A stretch of 61,215 bases of DNA from Pseudomonadota bacterium (GTDB lineage: Bacteria; Pseudomonadota; Alphaproteobacteria; Sphingomonadales; SMXR01): positions 1 to 61,215 of the forward strand of contig JADFIA010000011.1 of assembly GCA_022566895.1 (NCBI GenBank). The letters are read 5' to 3'. Below the pieces are notes generated by a model. It was given only the letters and a program-made list of their open reading frames with translations. It did no database searches and was not told the DNA's origin. Each line of letters begins with the position of its first letter. Position 1 is the first letter of the stretch. Made by a program: the position numbers and the translations under genes. Below, piece after piece: positions 25,425-34,647 of this stretch.

Positions 25425-25873
25425 CCCGGTCCTCGATCAGTTCGACGGACCGGGCGAGGGATACGGCCTCAACGGCCTTTTTTGGACTGCCGCTCGAGGC
25501 CGGGGGGTCCCTGGAGGTCGGCTTGGATCTGCGGCGCACGGACGGCCAGACCAACGGCCGGCTCGCGGCACGGTACGAGATTGACCAGCAATCGGCCCTG
25601 TCCCTGACCCAGCTTCTGAGCGAGAATGTGCGGCTGGCGGCGGCCGGGCGTTGGGTCGGCGAGGCCTTCGACGATGATTTGAACCGCCGTGTGCTCGAGG
25701 ACTTTGTGGTGGTCGATCTGCGGCTCGATTTCGATCTTAGCCAAACGCTGGGCATCTTCCTGGCGGCCGAAAACCTCTTCGATCACAGGGTCCCCTCGGC
25801 GCTCTCGGCAGATGGCCTGGTGACACTCGCCACGCCGCGGCTGGTCTCGGGCGGTCTTCGGGTCGGTTTTTGA
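25425..25873 (+). pseudogene. TonB-dependent receptor C-terminal remnant
   Basis: The frame ending at 25873 encodes the last strands of a TonB-dependent outer-membrane receptor: L-A-A-A-G-R-W-V-G, F-V-V-V-D-L-R-L, then F-L-A-A-E-N-L-F-D-H-R-V, and the C-terminal L-V-S-G-G-L-R-V-G-F with the terminal Phe needed for barrel assembly. About 130-150 residues are recognisable; there is no plug, TonB box, signal peptide or credible start codon. The rest of a gene of roughly 650 codons is missing upstream, where the dehydrogenase ends, so this is a deletion remnant. Confidence 0.8.
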
Positions 25874-26044
25874 GATGACCTCTTCGGGTGGCCAAAATGG
25901 AGCAAGACAAAGGTTGCGGTTGGAATCTGCGGCGCGTCGGTTATTATGTTTTGGAAATTTGTAACCCGACCGGGCGTCGATCACTTTGCTGAAGATGGGG
26001 CAGCGCGACGCGGCAGCGCTTTTTTCCAAACAAAGAGGGATCTC

Positions 26045-27616
26045 ATGACAATTGAAGCGGGGACGGCGGGCGGCGAACGTGCGCACGACAAGGATTTCTT
26101 CGGACACCCTAAAGGGCTGCAGATTCTGTTCATGACCGAAATGTGGGAGCGCTTTTCCTATTACGGAATGCGCGCCCTTCTGATTTTTTATCTGACCCAG
26201 CATTTCCTGTTCGGCGACGATCGGGCAGTGCTGATTTACGGCGCCTACACGGCGCTGGTCTATCTCACGCCGGTGATCGGCGGCCTTCTGGCCGACCGCT
26301 ATCTGGGTGCGCGAAAGGCGGTGACTTTCGGGGCCATCCTGTTGGTCCTCGGTCACATCGGGATGGCTGTCGAGGGGCCGCTCGCCGAACATGTGATGGG
26401 GGCCGGTGGTGAAATGGGGGTCGAGCGCGATCCATTTTTCCTTAACATCTTTTATCTGTCGCTGGCCCTGATCATCACCGGGGTCGGGTTTTTAAAGGCC
26501 AATATTTCGACCATCGTCGGTGCCCTTTATGAGAAGAACGACGCGCGCCGGGATGGCGGATTTACGTTGTTCTATATGGGCATAAACCTGGGGGCCATGC
26601 TCGGCGCCCTGATCGCCGGTTGGGTCGGCCAAACGGTCGGTTGGTGGGCCGGGTTTGGGCTCGCCGGCTTTGGCATGCTGTTCGGCCTTATCCAGTTCCA
26701 GCGCGGCCAAAAATACCTCTATGGCCACGCCGAACCGCCCGACGAAGCGGTCCTGAAAGAAAAGATCTTCGCTGGTCTGTCGCGGGAGGTCATGATCTAT
26801 ATTGGCGGTTTCTTGGGTGTTGTGGTGATCTGGCAGCTGATCCAGCATCAGGAATTTATCGGCCAGCTCCTGGACGTCTTCGGGCTCCTCGTACTGACCG
26901 CGATTTTGGTATTCGCATTCAGGAAATGCACCAAAGAGGAACGCGACCGAATGCTCGTGGCGACGGGCTTGATCATAACCTCGATCCTCTTTTGGGCGCT
27001 GTTTGAGCAGGCCGGCAGCTCTTTGAACCTGTTGGCGGACCGCAATGTCGATCGGGTCGTCTTCGGGTTGGAAATTCCGGCCTCGACGCTCCAGTCGCTC
27101 AATGCATTCTTCATCATCGCCTTGGCGCCGTTATTCGCCATTATGTGGATCAAGCTGAGCCAGAAGGGGCGCGAGCCCTCGACGCCGGTCAAATTCGCGC
27201 TTGGCCTCATGTTGCTAGGCCTTGGCTTTCTGGTGCTGGTCTTTGGCATGAGTCAGGCCAGCGACGGCATCACCCCGCTGATCTGGCTGGTCCTGCTCTA
27301 TTTCCTGCACACCGCGGGCGAGCTGTGCCTGTCACCGGTCGGCCTGTCGATGGTCACCAAGCTTTCGGTGACCCGGGTCGTCGGCATGATGATGGGGGTC
27401 TGGTTCCTGGCCAGCGGTTACGCCAATTTCGTGGCCGGACGGATCGCCCAGATGACCAGCGGAGGGGCCGAGGGCGGTGAGCTGGCCGAGGGTGTCAACG
27501 CCGCCGACATATACATCGATGTCTATACCAATGTGGGCCTGCTGGCGGTCGGCGCCGGCCTGGTGCTCTTCCTGGTTTCGCCGCTCCTGCGCAAGGGCAT
27601 GCACGGGGTCCACTAG
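26045..27616 (+). CDS. POT/PTR2-family proton-coupled peptide transporter
   Basis: This 523-residue inner-membrane transporter takes up di- and tripeptides with protons. The signature E-M-W-E-R-F-S-Y-Y-G-M-R in helix 1 is the ExxERFxYY proton-coupling motif, and F-Y-M-G-I-N-L-G-A is the PTR2 signature. About 14 hydrophobic segments fit the family. ATG 26045 follows AGAGGGA at good spacing; the open frame upstream is not part of the gene. A good terminator follows at 27636-27668. An exported M14 peptidase and amidohydrolases are encoded nearby, suggesting peptide use. Confidence 0.94.
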   Translation: MTIEAGTAGGERAHDKDFFGHPKGLQILFMTEMWERFSYYGMRALLIFYLTQHFLFGDDRAVLIYGAYTALVYLTPVIGGLLADRYLGARKAVTFGAILLVLGHIGMAVEGPLAEHVMGAGGEMGVERDPFFLNIFYLSLALIITGVGFLKANISTIVGALYEKNDARRDGGFTLFYMGINLGAMLGALIAGWVGQTVGWWAGFGLAGFGMLFGLIQFQRGQKYLYGHAEPPDEAVLKEKIFAGLSREVMIYIGGFLGVVVIWQLIQHQEFIGQLLDVFGLLVLTAILVFAFRKCTKEERDRMLVATGLIITSILFWALFEQAGSSLNLLADRNVDRVVFGLEIPASTLQSLNAFFIIALAPLFAIMWIKLSQKGREPSTPVKFALGLMLLGLGFLVLVFGMSQASDGITPLIWLVLLYFLHTAGELCLSPVGLSMVTKLSVTRVVGMMMGVWFLASGYANFVAGRIAQMTSGGAEGGELAEGVNAADIYIDVYTNVGLLAVGAGLVLFLVSPLLRKGMHGVH

Positions 27617-27635
27617 ACCAAGCGCAATTCCGATC

Positions 27636-27668
27636 AAGGGGCCGCCGGTTTGCCGGCGACCCCTTTTT
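27636..27668 (+). terminator. Intrinsic terminator after the peptide transporter
   Basis: GGGGCCGCCGG (27638-27648) pairs with CCGGCGACCCC (27653-27663) around a TTTG loop with one mismatch and is followed by TTTTT (27664-27668); the preceding AA extends the stem into the T-run. Confidence 0.85.
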
Positions 27669-27807
27669 CGCGGCCATCACATTTCATTGATCGGTTGGCC
27701 TTGAGACCAAACGAATCGTAGCCTCGGGCAGTCAGCTTTGCTAACGTCGCGAGTCTTGCGGGGCATCGACCCCGTTCGGGCATTCAAATTCAGACAGAGG
27801 GGATAGC

Positions 27808-29262
27808 ATGTACCGCATTATTGAGAATCGGTCGTCCGCCCTTGCGCTTGTGACCGGTCTGGGTCTTGTGCTGGGCCTGGTGGTCAGCCCGCGAGCGCTG
27901 GCTCAGAACGGCGAGCCGACCGCGGAAACCGGGGAACAGAAGCCATTGGTCGAGATCAAGGCCAATCCGTTTCCTTCGACTTACCGGCCGCTGGCTTCGG
28001 AACCAACGCTGATTACCAACGTTCATATCCTGGACGGGGTCGGCGGGAATTTGTTGAACGGCGCCGTGCTGATGGCCGATGGCAAGATTGTCGCAGTGGG
28101 CGAGGATATTGAGGCGCCGGCCGGCACCAAAATCATCGACGGCGGAGGCCGCTGGGTGACGGCGGGTATTATCGATACCCACTCGCATCTCGGCGTCTAC
28201 TCCTCGCCGCAGGTGCGGGCGCATGCGGACGGCAACGAGGTCAGTTCGCCGAATACGGCCGAAGTGTGGGCCGAACATGCCATCCTGCCGCAGGATCCGG
28301 GCTTTGCCAGGGCCTCGGCCGGCGGCATCACGGTGATGCAGATTCTGCCCGGCTCGGCCAATCTGTTTGGCGGTCGCGGGGTGACGGTCAAGAACGTGCC
28401 GTCGCGGACCATGCAGGACATGAAGTTTCCGGGCGCTCCGCCGGGGCTGAAAATGGCCTGTGGGGAAAATCCCAAGCGGGTTTACGGCGCCCGCAAACAG
28501 GCTCCGAGCTCGCGCATGGGCAATATGGCCGGCTACCGCAAGGCCTGGGCCGCCGCGGTCGAGTATAAACGCGACTGGGACGATTACCGGGCCGACCACG
28601 CGGCCGGCAAAGACCCCAAGGTACCGAAGCGGGACCTGCAGATGGATACGCTTGTCGGCGTATTGAACGGCGAAATTCTGGTCCACAACCACTGCTACCG
28701 GGCCGACGAGATGGTTAATATGATCGATCTCTCGAAGGAGTTCGGATACCACGTCGCCTCGTTCCACCACGCGGTCGAAGCATACAAGATCGCCGATTAT
28801 CTGGCCGCCAACGATATCTGCGCCTCGATGTGGGCCGACTGGTGGGGCTTCAAAGCCGAGGCCTACGACGGCATCCGCGAGAACATTCCCTTTGTGCATG
28901 ACGCCGGGGCTTGCGCCATTGTCCATTCGGATTCGGCGATCGGCATCCAGCGGCTGCATCAAGAGGCGGCCAAGGCCCTGGCCGACGCCCGCAAGGCCGG
29001 CCTTCAAATCTCGATCGCCGATGCCTGGCGCTGGCTGAGTTATAACCCGGCCAAGGCCTTGGGGATTGCCGACCAGACGGGCTCTCTGGAGCCTGGAAAG
29101 AACGCCGATCTGGTGGTCTGGTCCGGCAACCCGTTCTCCGTCTACACCCAGGCCGAACAGGTTTATGTCGACGGCGCACTGATTTTCGACCTTAACGATA
29201 AAACGCATCAGCCGGTGTCCGATTTCCGCCTGGGCCAGCCCGGTGAAGGAGACGTCAAATGA
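27808..29262 (+). CDS. Exported amidohydrolase family protein
   Basis: The 484-residue protein has a signal peptide (residues about 12-32, ending S-P-R-A-L-A-Q). The amidohydrolase metal site is intact: H-S-H-L-G in T-A-G-I-I-D-T-H-S-H-L-G, H-N-H-C, F-H-H-A-V and V-H-S-D-S-A. The C-terminal S-L-E-P-G-K-N-A-D-L-V-V-W-S-G-N-P is typical of imidazolonepropionase-like or adenine-deaminase-like members. ATG 27808 follows AGAGGGG. It overlaps the next gene by ATGA. A hydrolytic role on a cyclic amide or peptide in the periplasm is likely; the substrate is unknown. Confidence 0.9.
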   Translation: MYRIIENRSSALALVTGLGLVLGLVVSPRALAQNGEPTAETGEQKPLVEIKANPFPSTYRPLASEPTLITNVHILDGVGGNLLNGAVLMADGKIVAVGEDIEAPAGTKIIDGGGRWVTAGIIDTHSHLGVYSSPQVRAHADGNEVSSPNTAEVWAEHAILPQDPGFARASAGGITVMQILPGSANLFGGRGVTVKNVPSRTMQDMKFPGAPPGLKMACGENPKRVYGARKQAPSSRMGNMAGYRKAWAAAVEYKRDWDDYRADHAAGKDPKVPKRDLQMDTLVGVLNGEILVHNHCYRADEMVNMIDLSKEFGYHVASFHHAVEAYKIADYLAANDICASMWADWWGFKAEAYDGIRENIPFVHDAGACAIVHSDSAIGIQRLHQEAAKALADARKAGLQISIADAWRWLSYNPAKALGIADQTGSLEPGKNADLVVWSGNPFSVYTQAEQVYVDGALIFDLNDKTHQPVSDFRLGQPGEGDVK

Positions 29263-30596
29263 GTAGATCCATGACCTTTGCAATCTCTTTGCTCGCCGCG
29301 GGTCTGATTTCGAGTTCGGTCCTGGCCGAGAATGTCGCCATCGTCGGCGGCAAGGTGGTTACCGGCGGCCCCGAGGGCACGATTGAGAACGGCACCGTGC
29401 TGATCGTGGACGGCAAAATCAGCGCCGTCGGCGCCGGGCTGCCGGCCCCCGAGGGGTACCGCCTGATCGATGCCGGCGGCCGTTATGTGACCACCGGCCT
29501 GATGGTGCCGTACAGCTCGCTGGGGGTTCAGGAGATCAACCTCGAGAAGTCGACGGTCGATCATATCGTGAATTCCCCTTCGCCGTTCTTCAAGCCGGCG
29601 AGCAAGGTACCGTTTTCGGCCGCTTTTGATATCTCCTACGCCATAAATCCCAAGGCCACGGCGATCCCGGTCACACGGATTGAAGGCATCACCAGGGCCG
29701 TTGTGGCACCGGCCGGGACCGACAAGATATTTGCCGGCCAAGCGGCGATCATCGATCTGGCGGGGAATTTCGATTTCCTGACCAAATCGAGGGCCGCCAT
29801 GCTGGTCGAGTATGGAATCTCCGGCAAGGACAAGGCCGGCGGCTCTCGTGGCACCGCGATGGTCTACCTGATCAAGGCGCTCGAGGAGGCCCAGGCAGCC
29901 GCCCAACCGCCAAAGCGCAGCAGGAAAAAAGGCGCCGGGGCGGCATCCGGCAAGGGAATGCTCCTGCACCCCATGGACCTGGCGGCGCTGCTGCCGGTCA
30001 TCAAGGGTGAGGTGCCGATGGTGGTCATCGCCTCCCGGGCCGCGGACCTGATGAGCCTGGTGGGTCTGAAGGAGCGCTTTGCCGACCTGGACCTGGTGAT
30101 CCTCGGCGGCGCCGAGGCCTGGATGGTGGCCGACGCGCTGGCGGCGGCCGAGATCCCGGTGATCCTCGATCCGACGGCCAATCTGCCGAGCTCGTTCGAG
30201 GCGCTGGGCTCGACGCTCGAGAACGCGGCGCGTCTTCAAGCAGCTGGCGTGATGATCGCGATCGCCAACGGCGGCTCACCTGGCCACAACAGCCGTCTGA
30301 TCACCCAGGCGGCCGGCATCGCTGTTGCCCATGGTCTCGATTGGGATGCGGCATTCGCCGCTATCACCATCAACCCGGCCCGGATTTTCGGGGTCGACGG
30401 GCAATTGGGCAGCCTCGAGGCCGGCAAGCTGGCCGACGTGGTGATCTGGGACGGCGATCCCTTGGAGCTGATGTCGAGCCCGGATATGGTCTTTATTAAT
30501 GGCCAGGAGACGCCGCTGGTATCCCGCCAGACCAAATTGCGCGATCGCTATATGGATCTTAAAAATATGACCGGTCCTTTGGCCTACAAAAAATAG
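29259..30596 (+). CDS. Amidohydrolase-like protein lacking the HxH metal motif
   Basis: This 445-residue protein has a signal peptide (F-A-I-S-L-L-A-A-G-L-I-S-S-S-V-L-A) and the amidohydrolase N- and C-terminal beta-sandwich, including S-L-E-A-G-K-L-A-D-V-V-I-W-D-G-D-P. At the first metal motif, where its upstream partner has T-H-S-H-L-G, it reads M-V-P-Y-S-S-L-G, so both histidines are missing, and other ligand positions also look replaced. A low-complexity Lys/Arg/Ala insert lies near residue 220. It is probably a non-catalytic partner or structural subunit of the upstream protein, encoded with a 4-bp overlap. Confidence 0.85.
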   Translation: MSRSMTFAISLLAAGLISSSVLAENVAIVGGKVVTGGPEGTIENGTVLIVDGKISAVGAGLPAPEGYRLIDAGGRYVTTGLMVPYSSLGVQEINLEKSTVDHIVNSPSPFFKPASKVPFSAAFDISYAINPKATAIPVTRIEGITRAVVAPAGTDKIFAGQAAIIDLAGNFDFLTKSRAAMLVEYGISGKDKAGGSRGTAMVYLIKALEEAQAAAQPPKRSRKKGAGAASGKGMLLHPMDLAALLPVIKGEVPMVVIASRAADLMSLVGLKERFADLDLVILGGAEAWMVADALAAAEIPVILDPTANLPSSFEALGSTLENAARLQAAGVMIAIANGGSPGHNSRLITQAAGIAVAHGLDWDAAFAAITINPARIFGVDGQLGSLEAGKLADVVIWDGDPLELMSSPDMVFINGQETPLVSRQTKLRDRYMDLKNMTGPLAYKK

Positions 30597-30617
30597 ACCG
30601 GCCGGGCCGGTGATCTG

Positions 30618-30643
30618 GAACAGGGGGCTCCGGCCCCCTGTTC
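30618..30643 (+). terminator. Probable terminator hairpin after amidohydrolase pair
   Basis: An 11-bp perfect stem, GAACAGGGGGC with GCCCCCTGTTC, encloses a TCCG tetraloop 21 bp after the stop. The downstream tail is only weakly T-rich, so termination may be partial. Confidence 0.6.
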
Positions 30644-30674
30644 GTTCGGTGGCCACGGCCTTGGACGGCGCAAA

Positions 30675-30706
30675 GAAAAAAGGCCGGGTGGAAAACCACC
30701 CGGCCT
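30675..30706 (-). terminator. Intrinsic terminator of the tad operon
   Basis: An 11-bp perfect stem (AGGCCGGGTGG with CCACCCGGCCT) around an AAAA loop spans 30681-30706. On the minus strand it is followed by six T residues (A-run at 30675-30680). It lies about 230 bp beyond the tadC stop. Confidence 0.85.
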
Positions 30707-30937
30707 GAGTCACGACAGCGAGGATTGTGCGATTGTGCAAATGACAACCGCAGAGGAGGTAAGCTCGCCAAGGAGGCGAGCTCAATCGACCCATCCTCGT
30801 TACACAGGAGACCATCTCACGCGGAAAAAATCAAGACTTTCGCACAAAAGCTTGCTCGGCATGAATCCTTCGAGTGAGCGACAGACGCGGTCGCCGGATG
30901 CTTGGCGGATGTCGACAAAAGGCGCGCTTGGCGCCTA

Positions 30938-31939
30938 CTAATTGCCGGGGCCGCCGGGACCGAAACGTTTGATGAACTGGTCGTTCACCTGGCAGGCGGC
31001 GGGTCCGAGGAGGACCACGAACAGCGTCGGCAGGATGAACATGATCAGCGGTATGGTCATGATCGCCGGAAGACGCGCCGCCTTCTCTTCGGCCCGCATC
31101 AGGCGATTGTTCCTGAACTCGGCCGACAGCACACGCAGGGACTGGGCCAGGGGCGTGCCGTATTTCTCGGTCTGGATCAGGGTCGCGACGACGCTGCGGA
31201 TGGATCCAAGATCGACCCGGTCGGCAAGATTCAATAGCGCCTGGCGGCGCTCGGGCAGAAAGCCCAGCTCGATCCCTGCAAGCATGAATTCATCGCCAAG
31301 CTCCGGATTGGCCGGTCCCATCTCGCGCGCCACCTTGGCCATGGCCGCGTCGAGGGTCAAGCCGGCCTCGGCGCAGATGACCATAAGATCAAGCGCGTCG
31401 GGGAGCGACTTGCGAATGGCGGCGCGTCGGCCATCGGCGACATTCTTCAAAAACAGATCCGGCGCGTAATATCCGAGCGCCACAATTCCAAGTGCGGTCG
31501 CCATCTGATAAAGCTGCTTTTCAACCACATTCAACCCCAGAACCACGATAACCGCGACCACTACACCGGCGATCGGAGAGAGAAACTTGGCAAAACTGTA
31601 AAAGACCAGAGCGTCCTTGCTTCGATAACCGGCCCGCGCCAGCTTCAGGGAAAGGTTTTTGGATCGTGAGGTCTGCAAGAGCTTCAGCTTGTCAACAAAG
31701 GCACGGATTCCCCCCATCCGGTCCATCTTTTTTATGATCGGAGTCTCGCGGCGTTTGGTTGCAATATAGCCCGTTCTTAGGGCGTCGCGCCGTTGCTGCA
31801 GCGACTTGATGCGTGCCCGCATGGGATCCCGCTGCAGGCCGGCGGTCCAGACTGCGTAGACGCCGACGAAGACGGCCAAACCCGCGAGGAACGTCGCGAG
31901 GTCCAGTAAATCCATTCCAAAAGGTAGATCAAAAGGCAT
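30938..31939 (-). CDS. tadC: Tad pilus platform protein TadC
   Basis: This 333-residue inner-membrane protein has the type II secretion F domain: L-P-D-A-L-D-L-M-V-I-C-A-E-A-G-L-T-L-D-A-A, E-L-G-F-L-P-E-R-R-Q-A-L-L-N-L-A-D-R-V, and terminal membrane helices (IMTIPLIMFILPTLFVVLLG). With TadB it forms the platform on which the CpaF ATPase drives Flp pilin polymerisation. It starts 2 bp after the tadB stop and is the last gene of the operon; a small hairpin follows directly. Confidence 0.94.
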   Translation of the reverse strand: MPFDLPFGMDLLDLATFLAGLAVFVGVYAVWTAGLQRDPMRARIKSLQQRRDALRTGYIATKRRETPIIKKMDRMGGIRAFVDKLKLLQTSRSKNLSLKLARAGYRSKDALVFYSFAKFLSPIAGVVVAVIVVLGLNVVEKQLYQMATALGIVALGYYAPDLFLKNVADGRRAAIRKSLPDALDLMVICAEAGLTLDAAMAKVAREMGPANPELGDEFMLAGIELGFLPERRQALLNLADRVDLGSIRSVVATLIQTEKYGTPLAQSLRVLSAEFRNNRLMRAEEKAARLPAIMTIPLIMFILPTLFVVLLGPAACQVNDQFIKRFGPGGPGN

Positions 31940-31941
31940 TT

Positions 31942-32925
31942 TTAAATCTCGAAGTTAATCATCCTTGACATGATAAAGATGCCGATACTCATCCAGACCA
32001 TAGCACCGATGGAAACAATTATCGCTCTCGGGTCGGTAAACAGAACGCTGGCGTATTTGTAGTTCATGGACAGAATGATACCGAACATGACGAAGGGCAG
32101 GGAGCCGACGATGATCGCGCTGGCCCTTCCTTCGGCCGACATGGCCTTGATCTTGAGTTTCATCTGTGTGCGCCTGCGAAGAATATCTGCCAGATTACTG
32201 AGCGTTTCCGCCAGATTGCCACCGGTTTCCTTCTGGACCGCAAGACTGATCACGAAGAATTTGAAGTCCGGTGTGTCGAGCACCTTCGAGGCGTCCCAAA
32301 GCGCCTCGTCGAGGGTCTTGCCGAGGCGGATATTGTCGGACATGCGGCGGAACTCTATGCCCACCGGGTCCGCGATTTCGGTGCCGCAGTTCTTGATCGT
32401 CTCGGTGACTGGAAGCCCTGATCTGAGGCCCCGGACCATCAGCTCGATGGCATCCGGAAATAGCTTGGTAAAGGTGTCCATGCGCTTTTTCATCATCCGG
32501 CTGACCATCAGATGCGGCAGCAAAAGCCCAACCATTAAGCCAACCAGCAGGGCCAGCACAAACTGGGCGCCGACCATCAATACCAGGGCAATCGTCACCG
32601 CCACCGCCAGGACCAGCGAGAATAGCGCGTAACGGGTTAGCGATATTTTCCTGCCGGTTCGATCGAGCCTGTGCTGCAGCTCTTCCCGCCGCGGCAGCAT
32701 CTGGCGCAATAACTGCTCAAGAGTTGCCGCGTCGGTGCCGATTTTGATGGCCCTTGCCGCCGACGACTTGACCTCCGGCCGCATCGAGTGTTTTTGGCGT
32801 AACTTCTCAATACGTTGGCGCATCAATTTGCGCGGCGAACCCAACATGTTAAAAGCCGCAACGATGGTCCCGACGAGGATCAAGACCAAAAGAAAAATGC
32901 CGATAATTATGATATTTATGTCCAT
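31942..32925 (-). CDS. tadB: Tad pilus platform protein TadB
   Basis: The 327-residue protein shows the same F-domain fold with G-L-R-S-G-L-P-V-T-E-T-I, D-F-K-F-F-V-I-S-L-A-V-Q-K-E-T-G-G-N-L-A-E and membrane helices near residues 5-28, 105-145 and 260-325. It partners TadC in the inner-membrane platform. It begins 12 bp after the cpaF stop. Sequence motifs and gene order both fit. Confidence 0.94.
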   Translation of the reverse strand: MDINIIIIGIFLLVLILVGTIVAAFNMLGSPRKLMRQRIEKLRQKHSMRPEVKSSAARAIKIGTDAATLEQLLRQMLPRREELQHRLDRTGRKISLTRYALFSLVLAVAVTIALVLMVGAQFVLALLVGLMVGLLLPHLMVSRMMKKRMDTFTKLFPDAIELMVRGLRSGLPVTETIKNCGTEIADPVGIEFRRMSDNIRLGKTLDEALWDASKVLDTPDFKFFVISLAVQKETGGNLAETLSNLADILRRRTQMKLKIKAMSAEGRASAIIVGSLPFVMFGIILSMNYKYASVLFTDPRAIIVSIGAMVWMSIGIFIMSRMINFEI

Positions 32926-32937
32926 GTGGACTCTCCG

Positions 32938-34647
32938 CTATCCCATCGCCGCCATCAGCGGTCTGCCAAGTCCGAAATAATTGGCCTTTTCGATAAAAGC
33001 CGGCCGCACGCCGGTCGATATAAAATCACCGGTCAGCTCCCCCTCCGGGGTCTCACCCGTAAACTTGTAATAGAAAAGATCCTGGGTCGTGATCACATCG
33101 CCCTCCATGCCCACAACCTCGGTTATAAATACAACCCTCCGCATGCCGTCCCGCATTCTCGATATCTGGATGATCAAATCCAGAGCGTTGGAAATCTGGG
33201 TCCGCACCGCCTTGGCCGGCAGATTGATGCCGGCCAGCCCGACCAAATTTTCAAGCCGCGTCAATGCCTCGCGCGGCCGGTTGGCGTGGATGGTTCCCAG
33301 CGAGCCATCGTGGCCGGTGTTCATGGCCTGCAACATATCGACCGCTTCTGAGCCCCGAATTTCGCCGAGGATAACTCTGTCCGGCCGCATTCTAAGCGAA
33401 TTCTTGACCAGATCCCGCATGGTGACTTCGCCCTGACCTTCGAGGTTCGCCGGCCGGGTCTCGAGGCGTACCACGTGGGGCTGCTGGAGCTGCAGCTCGG
33501 CAGCGTCCTCGATCGTCACCACGCGCTCTCCAAGGTCGATCATTCTCGACAGGGCGTTCAGTAGCGTTGTCTTGCCCGAGCCGGTGCCGCCCGAGATGAG
33601 AATGTTAAGACGCGAGCGGGCGGCGATCTTCATGACCGTTCCCATTTCCGGCGAAATGTTGGCCTGCTGGATCATCTTGTCGAGCGTGATCTTTTGCTTG
33701 GCGAATTTGCGGATCGAGATCGAGGTGCCGTCGATCGCCAGCGGCGGAATAATGACATTGACCCGGCTGCCATCAGCCAGGCGGGCGTCGCAGACTGGGG
33801 AGGTTTCGTCGACCCGGCGGCCGATTGCGGTAACGATCCGGGTGGCGATGTTCAAGAGATGCCGCTCGTCGCGGAAATGAACATCGGTCAATTCAAGTTT
33901 GCCCGAACGTTCGATGTAAATCTGATTGCAGCCGTTGACCAGGATATCGGTGATCTCGTCATCGGCCAGCAGGGGCTCCAAGGGTCCCAAACCCAACATG
34001 TCGTTCAATAACAGGGCAACGAGGCCTTTCTGTTCCCGCAGGTTCAGGTTGATCCTTTCCTGAACCAGGAGCTCGCCGACCACCTCGCCCACCTGTTCGG
34101 CCAGCTCCTCGCGCGGCAACTCGGCGGCGGCGCTGGCATCGATATGCTCCATCAGCAACGGCTGGATGATCTCTTTGGCCGCGTTGAGCTCGTGCGAGCG
34201 GCTCTTTTTCTTGTCTTTCTCGTCGCCCTCAACCTCGATCGCGTCGGTCGCGGTCGGGAACAGCTGAACCATAAGATAGGAGTGAAGATTACCGAGATCT
34301 GCGGCCCCGAACGACAGACCTTCATCCCGCGCGATCTTGGCCACGATTCTATGGAGTTCTTCGGCGATGTCCGATTTGGTCATCGCCTCGGCGAGCTCGT
34401 CCGGCAGCACATCCGGAACCCGCTTTTCCAGCAGTGCCGTAAAGGCCTCGAGAGCCTCGGTCGATGCCGGGGGAAGACTTTCGCCGCCGTCGATCGGTGC
34501 GGCCGCGGCGTCCGCCTCCTGATCCGCGGAAGTGTCGGCCCCGGCTTCTTTGGCGATAGCCGCTAGTGAAGCCCCGCTTCGGCCAAACTGACCGACCCTC
34601 TTGATCTTTGGCTCAACGCCGCTTTTTCCGAACTTTGCAGGTTTCAT
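32938..34647 (-). CDS. cpaF: Tad pilus assembly ATPase CpaF/TadA
   Basis: The 569-residue secretion ATPase hydrolyses ATP to power Flp pilus extension and retraction. Walker A GGTGSGKTT is at 353-361, the Asp box follows in V-V-T-I-E-D-A-A-E-L, and the Walker B region includes R-P-D-R-V-I-L-G-E-I-R-G with the T-G-H-D-G-S His box. The N-terminal about 150 residues are acidic and variable, making it longer than the usual 450-500. Its ATG overlaps the cpaE stop by 4 bp. Confidence 0.97.
   Translation of the reverse strand: MKPAKFGKSGVEPKIKRVGQFGRSGASLAAIAKEAGADTSADQEADAAAAPIDGGESLPPASTEALEAFTALLEKRVPDVLPDELAEAMTKSDIAEELHRIVAKIARDEGLSFGAADLGNLHSYLMVQLFPTATDAIEVEGDEKDKKKSRSHELNAAKEIIQPLLMEHIDASAAAELPREELAEQVGEVVGELLVQERINLNLREQKGLVALLLNDMLGLGPLEPLLADDEITDILVNGCNQIYIERSGKLELTDVHFRDERHLLNIATRIVTAIGRRVDETSPVCDARLADGSRVNVIIPPLAIDGTSISIRKFAKQKITLDKMIQQANISPEMGTVMKIAARSRLNILISGGTGSGKTTLLNALSRMIDLGERVVTIEDAAELQLQQPHVVRLETRPANLEGQGEVTMRDLVKNSLRMRPDRVILGEIRGSEAVDMLQAMNTGHDGSLGTIHANRPREALTRLENLVGLAGINLPAKAVRTQISNALDLIIQISRMRDGMRRVVFITEVVGMEGDVITTQDLFYYKFTGETPEGELTGDFISTGVRPAFIEKANYFGLGRPLMAAMG

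Larger units (their letters stand above)
30597..30937. other. Intergenic region between amidohydrolases and tadC
   Basis: These 341 bp hold no convincing gene. They contain the plus-strand hairpin at 30618-30643, the minus-strand terminator at 30675-30706, a GAGCTCGCC/GGCGAGCT inverted repeat near 30763-30783, and a short hairpin directly behind tadC (30921-30935) followed on the minus strand by TTTT. The middle part shows nothing else I can support. Confidence 0.7.
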
